Origin: Azoarcus sp.
GTDB taxonomy: Bacteria > Pseudomonadota > Gammaproteobacteria > Burkholderiales > Rhodocyclaceae
Direction of reading: 5' to 3'
Assembly: GCA_030604735.1 (NCBI GenBank)
Contig: JAUVVG010000004.1
Coordinates: forward strand, 62,001-126,000
Length of the DNA: 64,000 bases
The first letter of the stretch is position 1. Every line of letters begins with the position of its first letter. This document shows, in pieces, positions 10,290-20,307 of the stretch. Below the pieces are notes generated by a model that saw nothing but the letters and a program-made list of their open reading frames with translations, ran no database searches and was not told the DNA's origin. Both the position numbers and the translations under genes were made by a program.

Positions 10290-10628
10290 TCAATGATCCT
10301 GCTGGTCCGACTGGGGAATGCCGCAGAAGACCTCTCGCATCAATACGATCAGCTGCAGCGTCCGCTGGTCGCCCACCCGGTAGTAGACCCGGTTCGCATC
10401 CTTGCGTGTCTGGAGCACGCCCTTGTCGCGCAAGATGGCGAGGTGTTGCGAGATATTGCTCTGCGAGGTGCCGACCGCATCGACGATATCCTGCACGCAG
10501 ACTTCGCTTTCACCCAGTACGCACAGGATCTTCAGCCGCAGCGGATGCGCGATCGCTTTCAGTGCGCGTGCTGCGGTTTCGATATGTTCATGCTTGTCTA
10601 TCAGGTCGATGATAGCGTTGTTTTCCAC
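10290..10628 (-). CDS. ArsR-family regulator, BigR/SqrR-like cysteine pair
   Basis: AIAHPLRLKILCVLGESEVCVQDIVDAVGTSQSNISQHLAILRDKGVLQTRKDANRVYYRV...LMREVFCGIP; GTG start proposed. Confidence 0.85.
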   Translation of the reverse strand: MENNAIIDLIDKHEHIETAARALKAIAHPLRLKILCVLGESEVCVQDIVDAVGTSQSNISQHLAILRDKGVLQTRKDANRVYYRVGDQRTLQLIVLMREVFCGIPQSDQQDH

Positions 10629-10735
10629 GATGAGCTGACATCCAAATTGTTGCACCAGATGATCGGATGTCCGGGACGAAGCGCCTTCGACTGGCATGTA
10701 CATCGCAACCGGGCATGGTAAGGCAAAGCGAGTAG

Positions 10736-10741
10736 TATAAA
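10736..10741 (+). promoter_or_regulatory. Candidate -10 region of gpmA
   Basis: agtagTATAAAatata in an AT-rich patch just upstream of the leader hairpin. Confidence 0.45.
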
Positions 10742-10744
10742 ATA

Positions 10745-10789
10745 TAGCGGCCTGTTCGCGCGCGACAATCGCGCATCGACCGGCCGCTA
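10745..10789. repeat. Inverted repeat in gpmA leader (tagcggcc...ggccgcta, inner gcgcg/cgcgc)
   Basis: Arms at 10745-10752 and 10782-10789. Confidence 0.7.
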
Positions 10790-10826
10790 GACCTTGCACC
10801 TTGCCAATCATTCATCCCGAGAACTC

Positions 10827-11576
10827 ATGTACAAGATTGTTTTGCTTCGCCATGGCGAGTCTGTCTGGAACAGGGACAACCGCTTCACAGGCTGGACCGA
10901 TGTCGACCTCACCGACAAGGGCGTGGAGGAGGCCCGTGCCGCCGGACGTTTATTGAAAAGCCAGGGGTTCGTCTTCGATCTGGCCTACACCTCGGTGTTG
11001 AAGCGTGCGAACAAGACCCTGAACATCGTCCTCGAGGAGCTCGATGCGCTGTGGCTGCCGGTCGAGCATTCCTGGCGGCTCAACGAGCGTCATTACGGTG
11101 CGCTCCAGGGCCTGAACAAGGCAGAGACCGCCGCCAAGTACGGTGATGATCAGGTGCTGGTGTGGCGCCGCTCCTACGACACCCCGCCGCCGGCGCTGGA
11201 AGACGGGGACGAGCGTCTCGAGTTGGACGATCCGCGCTATGCGACCTTGCCCAGGGGGCGTTTTCCCCGCACCGAGTGTCTGAAGGATACCGTTGCTCGT
11301 TTCGTACCCTACTGGGAAACCGTCATTGCGCCCAGCGTGATGGCGGGTCGTCGCATCCTGATCGCTGCCCATGGCAACAGTCTGCGCGCCTTGATCAAGT
11401 ATCTGGACGGTATCTCCGACCAGGATATCGTCGGGCTCAACATTCCGACTGCCCAGCCCTTGGTCTATGAACTCGATGCCGATTTGAGGCCGATCCGGAG
11501 TTACTACCTCGCCGATGAGGAGACGATTCGGGCGGCGGAGGCTGCGGTGGCCAGCCAGGGCAAGGCCCAGGCCTGA
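10827..11576 (+). CDS. gpmA: 2,3-bisphosphoglycerate-dependent phosphoglycerate mutase
   Basis: [62 protein letters not shown]. Confidence 0.97.
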   Translation: MYKIVLLRHGESVWNRDNRFTGWTDVDLTDKGVEEARAAGRLLKSQGFVFDLAYTSVLKRANKTLNIVLEELDALWLPVEHSWRLNERHYGALQGLNKAETAAKYGDDQVLVWRRSYDTPPPALEDGDERLELDDPRYATLPRGRFPRTECLKDTVARFVPYWETVIAPSVMAGRRILIAAHGNSLRALIKYLDGISDQDIVGLNIPTAQPLVYELDADLRPIRSYYLADEETIRAAEAAVASQGKAQA

Positions 11577-11703
11577 GCTTCGAGCCGGTACCGGGCGGCC
11601 ATGTGAAGTCGATCGGTTGGGTTGTCGCCTGCATCCGGATGTTCGACGTCGGTCTTGCCCGGTATCCGCAGCGGTCTTCGACTATGGGATGGGTGGCGTG
11701 ACC

Positions 11704-13056
11704 ATGAAGGGCGAACTGCGGGTTACCGGAACGATGTCGCGCATTCGCAGCGGGTTCGGCAGGTGGCTTGTCGCGTTGTCCTGCGTGATGATCCTGCCGG
11801 TCCATGCCGCCGATGTGGATGTGGCCGCCCGGCGAGCCGAACTGGAAGGGGTTCAGCGTCGCATTGCCGAGCTCGAGCGGGCCATGGCGGAGACCGAGGC
11901 AACCCGCTCAGATACCGCTGCGCGATTGGCGCAGGCCGAGCGGGCGGTGTCGGCGGTGAATCGCCAGTTACGGCAACTGGCCGACGAGCTGGCCGAGGCT
12001 TCGGCCGAGCTGGTGCGCACCGAGGCGGAACAGGCCGAAGTCGAGCGTCGTATCGAGCTGCGTCAATCCGAACTCGCCGATTGGCTGAGGCGCCACTACA
12101 TGCACGGCGGTCGCGACATCGCCCCGCTGTTGTCGGGGCGCGATCCGAACCAGCTGGCCAGGGATGTGCGTTATCTAGAGCATCTCGGGCGTGCCCGACT
12201 GGAACTGATTGCCGGACTGCGCGACGACCTCGCCGCCCGGGTCAAACTGGCTGAGGCGATCGCCGGTCGCCGTCAGGCCTTGATCGGTCTCGAAGCGGAA
12301 CAGCAGACACGCAAGGCCGAACTCGACCAGACCCGCGCCAGCCGGGCTGCGCTGCTCGAGCAACTGGCAGAGCAGTTGGCCGATCAGCGTGCCGAAACCA
12401 GCGGACTGCGTGCGAACGAGCAGCGTCTGGGGCGGGTTGTCGAAACCCTTCAGCGTCAGGCCGCCGAGCGTGCGGCGGCCGAACGGGCTCGGGCGGAGGC
12501 CGAGGCCAGGCGTGCGGCGGAGACGAGGGCGTCAACCGAGTCGAGAACAGCCGCGCCCGTCCAGCCCTCGCCGTCCAGGAGCGCGGCCGGACCCCGCCGT
12601 TCGGAACCGGTGGTCGGCCAGAGCGACCGGATTGCCGGGCCTACGCCGACCGGAATTCGCTTTGCCCAGTTGCGCGGTCAGATAGGTTTTCCGGTCAGAG
12701 GCGAACTCATCGGGCGCTTTGGTGCTCCAAGAGCGGAAGGTGGCACGCGCTGGCGCGGGATCTTCATCCGGGCAAGGGGTGGTGAGGACGTGGTGGCGGT
12801 GGCGCCTGGGGAAGTGGTGTTTTCGGACTGGATGCGTGGATACGGCAACCTGATCATCCTGGACCATGGTGATGACTACCTGACGATCTACGGTAACAAC
12901 GATGCTCTTTTCAAGGAGGTCGGCGACAGGATTTCCGGTGGCACGCCGATCGCGAGCGTGGGTGTCAGCGGGGGCGCCCAGGAATCGGGTTTATACTTCG
13001 AAGTCAGGCACAAGGGTGAGCCGCAAGACCCGATGCAATGGATTCGTGCAAGGTGA
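11704..13056 (+). CDS. envC: EnvC-like murein hydrolase activator (coiled coil plus degenerate LytM/M23 domain)
   Basis: Signal peptide, long coiled coil, C-terminal WRGIFIRA...YGNNDAL...SGLYFEVRHKGEPQDPMQW lacking the catalytic HxxxD and HxH residues. Confidence 0.85.
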   Translation: MKGELRVTGTMSRIRSGFGRWLVALSCVMILPVHAADVDVAARRAELEGVQRRIAELERAMAETEATRSDTAARLAQAERAVSAVNRQLRQLADELAEASAELVRTEAEQAEVERRIELRQSELADWLRRHYMHGGRDIAPLLSGRDPNQLARDVRYLEHLGRARLELIAGLRDDLAARVKLAEAIAGRRQALIGLEAEQQTRKAELDQTRASRAALLEQLAEQLADQRAETSGLRANEQRLGRVVETLQRQAAERAAAERARAEAEARRAAETRASTESRTAAPVQPSPSRSAAGPRRSEPVVGQSDRIAGPTPTGIRFAQLRGQIGFPVRGELIGRFGAPRAEGGTRWRGIFIRARGGEDVVAVAPGEVVFSDWMRGYGNLIILDHGDDYLTIYGNNDALFKEVGDRISGGTPIASVGVSGGAQESGLYFEVRHKGEPQDPMQWIRAR

Positions 13057-13099
13057 GAGTCCGGCCCGGGCCGGTCCAACCCAAAATGATGGAGTCGTT

Positions 13100-14479
13100 A
13101 TGCGCAGCAAGCTTCAAAAATTCAGCCTGATCATGACCGGTGTGTTGGCCGGGGTGCTGATCAGCCTCAACTTCTCGGCCAGCGCCGACCGTTCCGCGAT
13201 CGCGCCGCTTCCGGTCGAGGAGTTGCGGGCCTTTGCCGACGTGTTCAATGCGATCAAGCAGGGCTATGTCGAGCCGGTCGAAGACAGCAAGCTGATCAAC
13301 CATGCGATCAGCGGCATGCTCAGTGGCCTGGATCCGCATTCGGCTTATCTCGACGTCGAGTCTTTCCGCGAGTTGCGTGAAGGTACCCAGGGCGAGTTCG
13401 GCGGGCTGGGTATCGAGGTCGGCATGGAAGACGGCTTCGTCAAGGTGGTGTCGCCTATCGAGGATACGCCGGCGTTCCGCGCTGGCATCAAGGCGGGCGA
13501 CCTGATCGTCAAGCTCGACGACACACCGGTCAAGGGCATGAATCTGAGCGATGCGGTCAAGCGCATGCGCGGCAAGCCCAATACCAGCATCCTGCTCACC
13601 ATCGTGCGCGAGGGCGAGAGCGCGCCGTTGGAAATTCGGATCACGCGCGAAGTGATCCGGGTGCAAAGCGTGCGTTCGCGGGTCATCGAACCGGGTTTCG
13701 GCTACATCCGGGTCGCCCAGTTCCAGGAGAACACCGCCGAGTCGGTGGTCGATCACCTGAATCGCTTGGGCGCCGAAGGTCCGTTGCAGGGGTTGGTGCT
13801 CGATCTTCGCAACGATCCGGGCGGACTGCTGCATGGCGCGGTCGGCGTGGCGGCGGCTTTCCTGCCGCGTGACACCCTGGTGGTGTCTACCGATGGCCGG
13901 GCTCCGGACGCGCAGCGCGAGTACCGGGCAGCCCCAGAGGACTACCTGCGCGGTCGTCGTGGCGACTTCCTCCGCAACTTGCCCGCATTCGCGCGCGAAG
14001 TACCGATGGTGGTACTGGTGAATGCCGGTTCGGCCTCGGCCAGCGAGATCGTGGCGGGCGCCCTGCAAGACCATGAGCGTGCGGTCGTGATGGGCACGCA
14101 GACCTTCGGCAAGGGCTCGGTGCAGACCATACTGCCGTTGAACAACAGCACCGCGATCAAGTTGACCACTGCGCGCTACTACACCCCAAGCGGCCGCTCC
14201 ATCCAGGCCAAGGGGATTGAGCCCGACTTTGTCGTGGAAGAAAGCGAGAACGGGTCCGCCCGACGGGTGCGCGAAGCCGATCTGCAAGGGCATCTCGGCA
14301 ACGGCAATGACGTTCCGGTCCAGGCCGTAGTAGAAGGGCAGGAGGGCGACAATGCGCCCGAGGACGGTGTCAGTCAGCCGACCGCGCCGAGATTCGAAAT
14401 GGGTGGTCCTGACGACCATCAGCTCGCGCAGGCCATCAGGCTTCTCAAGGGTGAGGAGATCGTCCAGAATAAGCAGTGA
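13100..14479 (+). CDS. ctpA: S41 family C-terminal processing peptidase
   Basis: PDZ domain; VNAGSASASEIVAGALQDHERAVVMGTQTFGKGSVQT catalytic Ser/Lys region. Confidence 0.95.
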   Translation: MRSKLQKFSLIMTGVLAGVLISLNFSASADRSAIAPLPVEELRAFADVFNAIKQGYVEPVEDSKLINHAISGMLSGLDPHSAYLDVESFRELREGTQGEFGGLGIEVGMEDGFVKVVSPIEDTPAFRAGIKAGDLIVKLDDTPVKGMNLSDAVKRMRGKPNTSILLTIVREGESAPLEIRITREVIRVQSVRSRVIEPGFGYIRVAQFQENTAESVVDHLNRLGAEGPLQGLVLDLRNDPGGLLHGAVGVAAAFLPRDTLVVSTDGRAPDAQREYRAAPEDYLRGRRGDFLRNLPAFAREVPMVVLVNAGSASASEIVAGALQDHERAVVMGTQTFGKGSVQTILPLNNSTAIKLTTARYYTPSGRSIQAKGIEPDFVVEESENGSARRVREADLQGHLGNGNDVPVQAVVEGQEGDNAPEDGVSQPTAPRFEMGGPDDHQLAQAIRLLKGEEIVQNKQ

Positions 14480-14503
14480 CATTGCTCATTCAGGGGTTAT
14501 TCC

Positions 14504-14953
14504 ATGCGTCGGGAAACCGCATACAAACTGGCCGGAAGGAATCACGACCATCCGGTCATGGGTGCGGGCCTGATCAAGGAACGCGAGATCCGGTTCGCCG
14601 CTTTCCCGCCCAATCAGATCGACCAGGCCTTGCAGTCCCTGCGGATGCTCAAGGGCTTGGTCGTTTCAGTCGGTGAGCGTCCGCGGACGCTGGTCGTACG
14701 CTACTCGGTGCTCGATTTCTCGTTGGAGATCCTCGAAGAGGCGCTGCGCGACGCTGGTTTCCATCTCGACAATTCGCTGTACGCCAAGCTCGTCCGCGCG
14801 TTGGTCTATTTCTGCGAAGAAACGCAGCGCCATAATCTCGAGTCCCCAGAGCGGCTGATCAAGAAGTCCAACGAGGTCTATGTCAAGGTCTACGATCAGC
14901 ATCCGCATGGTGATCACGACGATACGCCGCTTGAATTGCGCGAATACAAGTAG
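14504..14953 (+). CDS. Conserved hypothetical protein, HMA-like ferredoxin fold without CxxC
   Basis: 149 aa; IRFAAFPPNQIDQALQSLRMLKGLVVSVGERPRTLVVRYSVLDFSLEILEEALRDAGF suggests beta-alpha-beta-beta-alpha-beta. Confidence 0.6.
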   Translation: MRRETAYKLAGRNHDHPVMGAGLIKEREIRFAAFPPNQIDQALQSLRMLKGLVVSVGERPRTLVVRYSVLDFSLEILEEALRDAGFHLDNSLYAKLVRALVYFCEETQRHNLESPERLIKKSNEVYVKVYDQHPHGDHDDTPLELREYK

Positions 14954-15021
14954 GTGGCGTGGTGGGACGCGAGTGCAGGGGGTGATCGGCCAACCCCTGC
15001 CTATCCGGGGCAAAGAACGAC

Positions 15022-15771
15022 ATGAATGATGATCAACTGTTGCGCTATAGCCGCCACATCCTCTTGCCCGAGATCGGGGTGGAGGGTCAGGAGGCGATCA
15101 TAAACAGCCATGTGCTGATTGTCGGAGCGGGGGGCTTGGGGTCGCCTGCGGCAATGTATCTGGCTGCCGCAGGTGTCGGTACGATCGTGCTGTGTGACGA
15201 CGATACCGTCGACCTGACCAATCTCCAGCGTCAGATTCTTCATTCGGAAGCATCGGTAGGGCGCTTGAAGGTCGAGTCGGGACGTGAAACCCTGCATCGG
15301 CTCAATCCACTGATTCGGGTCGATACGATAGCCTTGCGCCTGGAGGCGGTGGCGCTGGAGGAGCAGGTCGCACTTGCGGATATCGTGCTCGATTGCTCTG
15401 ACAATTTCGAGACCCGCCACGCGATCAATCGCGCCTGCGTGAAGTATCGCAAGCCCTTGGTATCCGGCGCGGCGATTCGGTTCGATGGACAAGTGTCGGT
15501 GTTCGATCTGCGCCAGGAAGACAGCCCGTGCTATCACTGCTTGTTTCCCGAGGGTCAGGAGGTCGACGAGGTGCGTTGCGCGGTGATGGGAGTCTTCGCG
15601 CCGCTGACGGGCATCATCGGAACGACCCAGGCTGCAGAAGCGCTCAAGCTGATCGTCGGTTGTGGCGCTTCGCTTGACGGGCGCCTGCTGCTGCTGGACG
15701 GACTGGCAATGGAGTGGCGCAGCATCGCGCTCGGCCGCGACCCGGCCTGCTCCGTCTGCAGCGATCGCTGA
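15022..15771 (+). CDS. moeB: HesA/MoeB/ThiF family adenylyltransferase
   Basis: RYSRHILLPEIGVEGQEAI, VGAGGLGSPAAMYLAAAGVG, DLTNLQRQILH, CYHC...CSVC zinc cysteines; no rhodanese domain. Confidence 0.88.
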   Translation: MNDDQLLRYSRHILLPEIGVEGQEAIINSHVLIVGAGGLGSPAAMYLAAAGVGTIVLCDDDTVDLTNLQRQILHSEASVGRLKVESGRETLHRLNPLIRVDTIALRLEAVALEEQVALADIVLDCSDNFETRHAINRACVKYRKPLVSGAAIRFDGQVSVFDLRQEDSPCYHCLFPEGQEVDEVRCAVMGVFAPLTGIIGTTQAAEALKLIVGCGASLDGRLLLLDGLAMEWRSIALGRDPACSVCSDR

Positions 15772-15864
15772 ACCCAAGGTCGCGGTCGTAGCTGCCTGCG
15801 AACGGCCCACATACGCGGCCCAGGAGGCGGCACCGATCTCTTGCGTGGCCTGACTCCATGACCG

Positions 15865-16980
15865 TTAGCCAGCGTCTTGTCTGTCCGGCTGACGCTTAGG
15901 GCGGGCAATGATGCGAAGGTCCCTGCCGATCTGTCGCACGTCCCGGATATCCAGTGAGACTGCCTGATCCAGACGGGTCATCGCGGCGAGGTTGAATACG
16001 CCTTGGGCATGATCGCCGACCAGCATAGGCGCCAGATAAAGCAGCAACTCGTCCACGCAGCCCTCGCGCAGCAAGGAGCCGTTCAGCTTGAATCCGGCTT
16101 CGGCGTGGAGTTCGTTCATGCCGCGGCGGGCCAGTTCCTGCATCAGCCCGGGCAGATCGACCTTGCCGGCTGCATTTGGTATCGCAATGACTTCGATTCC
16201 CCGGTCGGCCAGCACGGCGACCTTGTCCGGCGTCGGGTCCGCCGCCACGATCAGGCAGTTCGCGTCGGCCAGTATCCTGGCCTCGGGCGAAACTTCCAGC
16301 CTGGCGTCGATCAGGATCCTGAGTGGTTGTCGTTCGCAGGGCAGGTCACGCACATCGAGACGCGGATCGTCTTCCCTGACCGTGCCGATGCCGGTCAGGA
16401 TGGCACAGGCCCGGGCCCGCCATCCATGTCCGTCACGTCTTGCGGCCGGGCCGGTGATCCACTGGCTGGTGCCGTTTTCGAGTGCGGTCTTGCCATCCAG
16501 GGTGCTGGCTGCTTTCAACCTGAGCCAGGGGCGCCCGCGTGTCATCCTCGATATGAAACCGATGTTGAGTTCCCTGGCTTCGGACTCCAAAAGGCCGGTT
16601 TCGGTGTGGATGCCGTTGGCGCGCAGACGCTCCAGGCCGCGCCCGGACACCTTCGGATTGGGGTCGGTCATCGCGCTGACGACACGTCTGACCCCGGCAT
16701 CGATCAGTGCGTCGGCGCAGGGAGGGGTTCTGCCGAAATGGGAACAGGGTTCAAGCGTGACATAGGCAGTCGCGCCGCGTGCGTGTTCCCCGGCCGCGGC
16801 CAGCGCGATCGCCTCGGCATGTCCCTGACCGGCACGTTGATGCCAGCCTTCGCCGACGACTTGACCGTCCCGGACCAGAACACATCCGACCCGGGGGTTG
16901 GGCGTGGTGGTGAGCAAACCCCGTCGCGCAAGCTTCAGGGCCTGCGCCATCCAACGATGGTCAGCCGCCGAAAAGGTCAT
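15865..16980 (-). CDS. ribD: Bifunctional riboflavin deaminase/reductase RibD
   Basis: [55 protein letters not shown]. Confidence 0.95.
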   Translation of the reverse strand: MTFSAADHRWMAQALKLARRGLLTTTPNPRVGCVLVRDGQVVGEGWHQRAGQGHAEAIALAAAGEHARGATAYVTLEPCSHFGRTPPCADALIDAGVRRVVSAMTDPNPKVSGRGLERLRANGIHTETGLLESEARELNIGFISRMTRGRPWLRLKAASTLDGKTALENGTSQWITGPAARRDGHGWRARACAILTGIGTVREDDPRLDVRDLPCERQPLRILIDARLEVSPEARILADANCLIVAADPTPDKVAVLADRGIEVIAIPNAAGKVDLPGLMQELARRGMNELHAEAGFKLNGSLLREGCVDELLLYLAPMLVGDHAQGVFNLAAMTRLDQAVSLDIRDVRQIGRDLRIIARPKRQPDRQDAG

Positions 16981-17476
16981 CTTCCGGCAATGGCTCGGTC
17001 TTGCGGGCCGGACGGCCGCGCTTGGGTTTGGTCTGGACCTCGCGGATCACCTCGGAAAACTCGTCCACATCGGCGAAATTCCGATACACCGAGGCGAAGC
17101 GGATGTAGGCGACCTTGTCGAGTTTCTTCAGCTCGCGCATGACGATCTCGCCGACTTTCTCGCTCGCGATTTCCGGCTCGCCCATAGACAGCAGCTTGGC
17201 TTCAATCCGTCCGATGGCGGCATCGATGGCCTCGACGGTCACCGGACGCTTGCGCAAGGCCAGTTTCATGCTGCCGGCGAGCTTGCCGTGATCGAACTCG
17301 GTCCGGTTGCCGTTGCGCTTGACGATGTGCGGCATCTTGAGATCGATGCGCTCGTAGGTGGTGAACCGCTTGTCACAACTAACGCAGCGACGGCGGCGGC
17401 GAACGACGTCGCCTTCCTCGTTTTCGCGTGTGTCGGTGACCTGGGTGTTCGGGTCGGAGCAGAACGGACACTTCAT
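16961..17476 (-). CDS. nrdR: Transcriptional repressor NrdR
   Basis: [45 protein letters not shown]. Confidence 0.97.
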   Translation of the reverse strand: MKCPFCSDPNTQVTDTRENEEGDVVRRRRRCVSCDKRFTTYERIDLKMPHIVKRNGNRTEFDHGKLAGSMKLALRKRPVTVEAIDAAIGRIEAKLLSMGEPEIASEKVGEIVMRELKKLDKVAYIRFASVYRNFADVDEFSEVIREVQTKPKRGRPARKTEPLPEDDLFGG

Positions 17477-17508
17477 GGTGGGTAGTCCTGTTCCTTACGA
17501 AAGCGATA

Positions 17509-17550
17509 CCGGTTCGCGACCCGCTGCGTGGCGACGGCGACGCGAACCGG
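17509..17550. repeat. Perfect 10-bp inverted repeat between glyA and nrdR
   Basis: ccggttcgcg (17509-17518) / cgcgaaccgg (17541-17550). Confidence 0.75.
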
Positions 17551-17558
17551 AAACGGAC

Positions 17559-18809
17559 TCAGTCGCCATAGACCGGGAAGCGGGCGCACAAGGCCGAGAC
17601 CTTGGCCCGGACGCGATCCAGCACGGCGTCGTCGTGCGGCGCATCCAGCACGTCCGCGATCAGGTGCGCGACCTGTTCGGCTTCGATCTCGGTGAAACCA
17701 CGGGTCGTCATCGCTGGCGAGCCGATCCGGATGCCCGAGGTGACGAAAGGCTTTTCCGGATCATTCGGAATCGCGTTCTTGTTGACCGTGATATGGGCCT
17801 TGCCGAGCACCGCTTCGGCTTCCTTGCCGGTGATGTTCTTGGCGCGAAGATCGACCAGGAACACATGGCTTTCGGTCCGGCCGGACACGATGCGCATGCC
17901 GCGCTCCTCGGACAGCACCCGCGCCATCACCCGGGCGTTGGCGATGACCTGTTCCTGATAGTTGCGGAATGAGGGCTCGGCCGCCTCCTTGAAGGCGACG
18001 GCTTTGGCCGCGATCACATGCATCAGCGGACCCCCCTGCAGGCCGGGGAAGATAGCGGAATTGATCGCCTTTTCGTGCTCGGCCTTCATCAGGATGATGC
18101 CGCCACGCGGACCGCGCAGCGTCTTGTGCGTGGTCGATGTGACCACGTCGGCGTGCGGGACCGGGTTCGGGTAGTAGCCCGCGGCGATCAGGCCGGCGTA
18201 ATGCGCCATGTCCACCCAGAAGATCGCGCCGACATCCTTGGCGACCCGGGCAAAACGCTCGAAATCGATCTTCAGCGAGTAGGCCGACGCGCCGGCGATG
18301 ATGATGCGCGGCTTGTGCTCGTGGGCCAGTGCCTCCATCGCGTCGTAGTCGATCGCTTCGTTGGCATCGAGTCCGTAGGAGACCGCGTTGAACCACTTGC
18401 CCGACATGTTCAGCGCCATGCCGTGGGTCAGGTGGCCGCCTTCGGCCAAGCTCATGCCGAGGAGGGTGTCGCCCGGCTTGGCGAAGGCCAGCATCACCGC
18501 CTGGTTGGCCTGCGAGCCGGAGTTGGGCTGCACGTTGGCCGCCTCGGCGCCGAACAGTTTCTTGAGGCGCTCGATCGCGAGTTGCTCCGCGACATCGACA
18601 TGCTCACAGCCGCCGTAGTAGCGCTTGCCCGGGTAGCCTTCTGCATATTTGTTGGTGAGTTGGGAGCCCTGAGCCTCCATCACCGCACGGGAGACGTAGT
18701 TCTCGGATGCGATCAACTCGATATGGTCTTCCTGGCGCTTGTTTTCGGCGGTAATGGCCGACCAGAGTTCGGGATCGATCTTGGCGATGGTGTCTTGCGA
18801 AGAGAACAT
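17559..18809 (-). CDS. glyA: Serine hydroxymethyltransferase
   Basis: [57 protein letters not shown]. Confidence 0.98.
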   Translation of the reverse strand: MFSSQDTIAKIDPELWSAITAENKRQEDHIELIASENYVSRAVMEAQGSQLTNKYAEGYPGKRYYGGCEHVDVAEQLAIERLKKLFGAEAANVQPNSGSQANQAVMLAFAKPGDTLLGMSLAEGGHLTHGMALNMSGKWFNAVSYGLDANEAIDYDAMEALAHEHKPRIIIAGASAYSLKIDFERFARVAKDVGAIFWVDMAHYAGLIAAGYYPNPVPHADVVTSTTHKTLRGPRGGIILMKAEHEKAINSAIFPGLQGGPLMHVIAAKAVAFKEAAEPSFRNYQEQVIANARVMARVLSEERGMRIVSGRTESHVFLVDLRAKNITGKEAEAVLGKAHITVNKNAIPNDPEKPFVTSGIRIGSPAMTTRGFTEIEAEQVAHLIADVLDAPHDDAVLDRVRAKVSALCARFPVYGD

Positions 18810-18858
18810 GAGCAGACTCGGAGCGTTGGATGTAAAAACGGAATATTAGCATCCCGCT

Positions 18859-19500
18859 TCATCCATTGGGGAGCTCGTCCCGGGTGTGGTGCAAGTGGGA
18901 CCGGTCGGCCCAGGCGATGAGGTCCCATCGCGCTTCGCCTATCGCTATCCAGTTCAGCGCCGCATTCGGGATCTCGAAGTCGCGCGGAGTATGAAGCGGC
19001 TTGCCGGTGCATTGTCGGTGCACGATGTCGAGCACGCCGCCGTGGGTGACGACCAGGATCTGCTCCCCGCGGTGGGCCTGGGCGATGGCTTGCAGCGTGT
19101 TGATGACCCGTGACTGGAAACCGGCGAGGCTTTCGCCCCCTCCAGGAAACGTGAAGTCGGGATCGCGTTGCTCGAACAACGCATAGGCTTCTGGGTGCTG
19201 TTGCCGGGCTTGTTCGTAGGTCAGCCCCTGAAACACGCCGTAATGCCGTTCCCTGAGTCCGGGCAGCGGCTTGGGCGTGCTGCCAAGGCGCCGGGCTGCC
19301 GGTTCGGCGGTGGCGCGGGCGCGGCTCAGATCACTGCTGTAGATCGCGTCGAAACGGAGCGGTGCGAGTGCGTCGCAGGTCGATTCGGCCTGACGTTCGC
19401 CGTTTTCGTTGAGCGGGATGTCCAGATGGCCCTGTAGTCGCCTTTCGGCGTTCCACGCGGTTTCGCCATGACGGACCAGGCAGAGTCGGGTGAGGTGCAT
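18859..19500 (-). CDS. Histidine phosphatase family protein
   Basis: LCLVRHGETAWNAERRLQGHLDIPLNENG; VVTHGGVLDIVHR. Confidence 0.9.
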   Translation of the reverse strand: MHLTRLCLVRHGETAWNAERRLQGHLDIPLNENGERQAESTCDALAPLRFDAIYSSDLSRARATAEPAARRLGSTPKPLPGLRERHYGVFQGLTYEQARQQHPEAYALFEQRDPDFTFPGGGESLAGFQSRVINTLQAIAQAHRGEQILVVTHGGVLDIVHRQCTGKPLHTPRDFEIPNAALNWIAIGEARWDLIAWADRSHLHHTRDELPNG

Positions 19501-19645
19501 GTCGAGAAGGCCTTGCGGCGCTGTTGTCGGTGAAGGACAGGCGGGGGGCGTCGGACTGCATGCCGTTGGTTTCTTGGTGTTTTCCCTGATGGAAGAATGT
19601 GGCTTATTCGCGCAACCTCTGCACATTCCGCTCGGGGAACTGGGC

Positions 19646-19651
19646 TAGAAT
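19646..19651 (+). promoter_or_regulatory. Candidate -10 (TAGAAT) for dctQM
   Basis: gggcTAGAATccgcc, 93 bp before the ATG. Confidence 0.4.
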
Positions 19652-19743
19652 CCGCCGCTTGGCTAAAAATTCGATACCGGTCGGAAACGCGGATGGCGGT
19701 GTCTCAAGACGACGCCGCCGAAAACTCGACCCTGGAGTACGCA

Positions 19744-20301
19744 ATGTTGAAGATTCTCGCGTTTCTGATGCGCGCGATCAACATGCTGAACAAGATCGTC
19801 GGCAACGTGTTTTCCACGTTCGCGCTGGCGATCGTTCTGGTGTGTTTCGCCGTCGTCGTCGAACGTTACCTGTTCTCGACTACCCGTCTGTGGATGCAGG
19901 ACCTCTATGTCTGGCTCAACGGTGCGATGTTCACCGCGGTCGCCGGCTATGCCTTGTTCCGCAATCAGCATGTGCGGGTCGATATCTTCTACCGTCCCGC
20001 CTCCAACCGGCGTAAGGCGATCGCCGACCTGATCGGCGTGTGCGCCTTTTTGCTGCCCTTCACCTACATCGTGACCACCTACAGCATGACTTATGTGCAG
20101 CGATCCTGGCGCTTCATGGAGGGCTCGGCCAATATCGGCGGCATGCCCGGGTTATACATCCTCAAGTCCTTCCTGCTGGTGTTCACCGCATTGGTGGCGC
20201 TGCAGGGCCTGGCGATGCTGATCCGCTCGGTGCTGATTCTCGCCAATCGCGAGGATTTGGTGCCGGCCGATTACCGCTACCAATACAACGACAAGGAGTG
20301 A
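19744..20301 (+). CDS. dctQ: TRAP transporter small permease (DctQ type)
   Basis: Four hydrophobic segments; RYLFSTTRLWMQDLYVWLNGAMFTAVAGYALFRNQHVRVDIFY. Confidence 0.88.
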   Translation: MLKILAFLMRAINMLNKIVGNVFSTFALAIVLVCFAVVVERYLFSTTRLWMQDLYVWLNGAMFTAVAGYALFRNQHVRVDIFYRPASNRRKAIADLIGVCAFLLPFTYIVTTYSMTYVQRSWRFMEGSANIGGMPGLYILKSFLLVFTALVALQGLAMLIRSVLILANREDLVPADYRYQYNDKE

Positions 20302-20307
20302 GCCGGG

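Noticed and set aside
13004-14482. 492-aa minus-strand ORF opposite ctpA
   Set aside because: Shadow ORF; CtpA motifs are on the plus strand.
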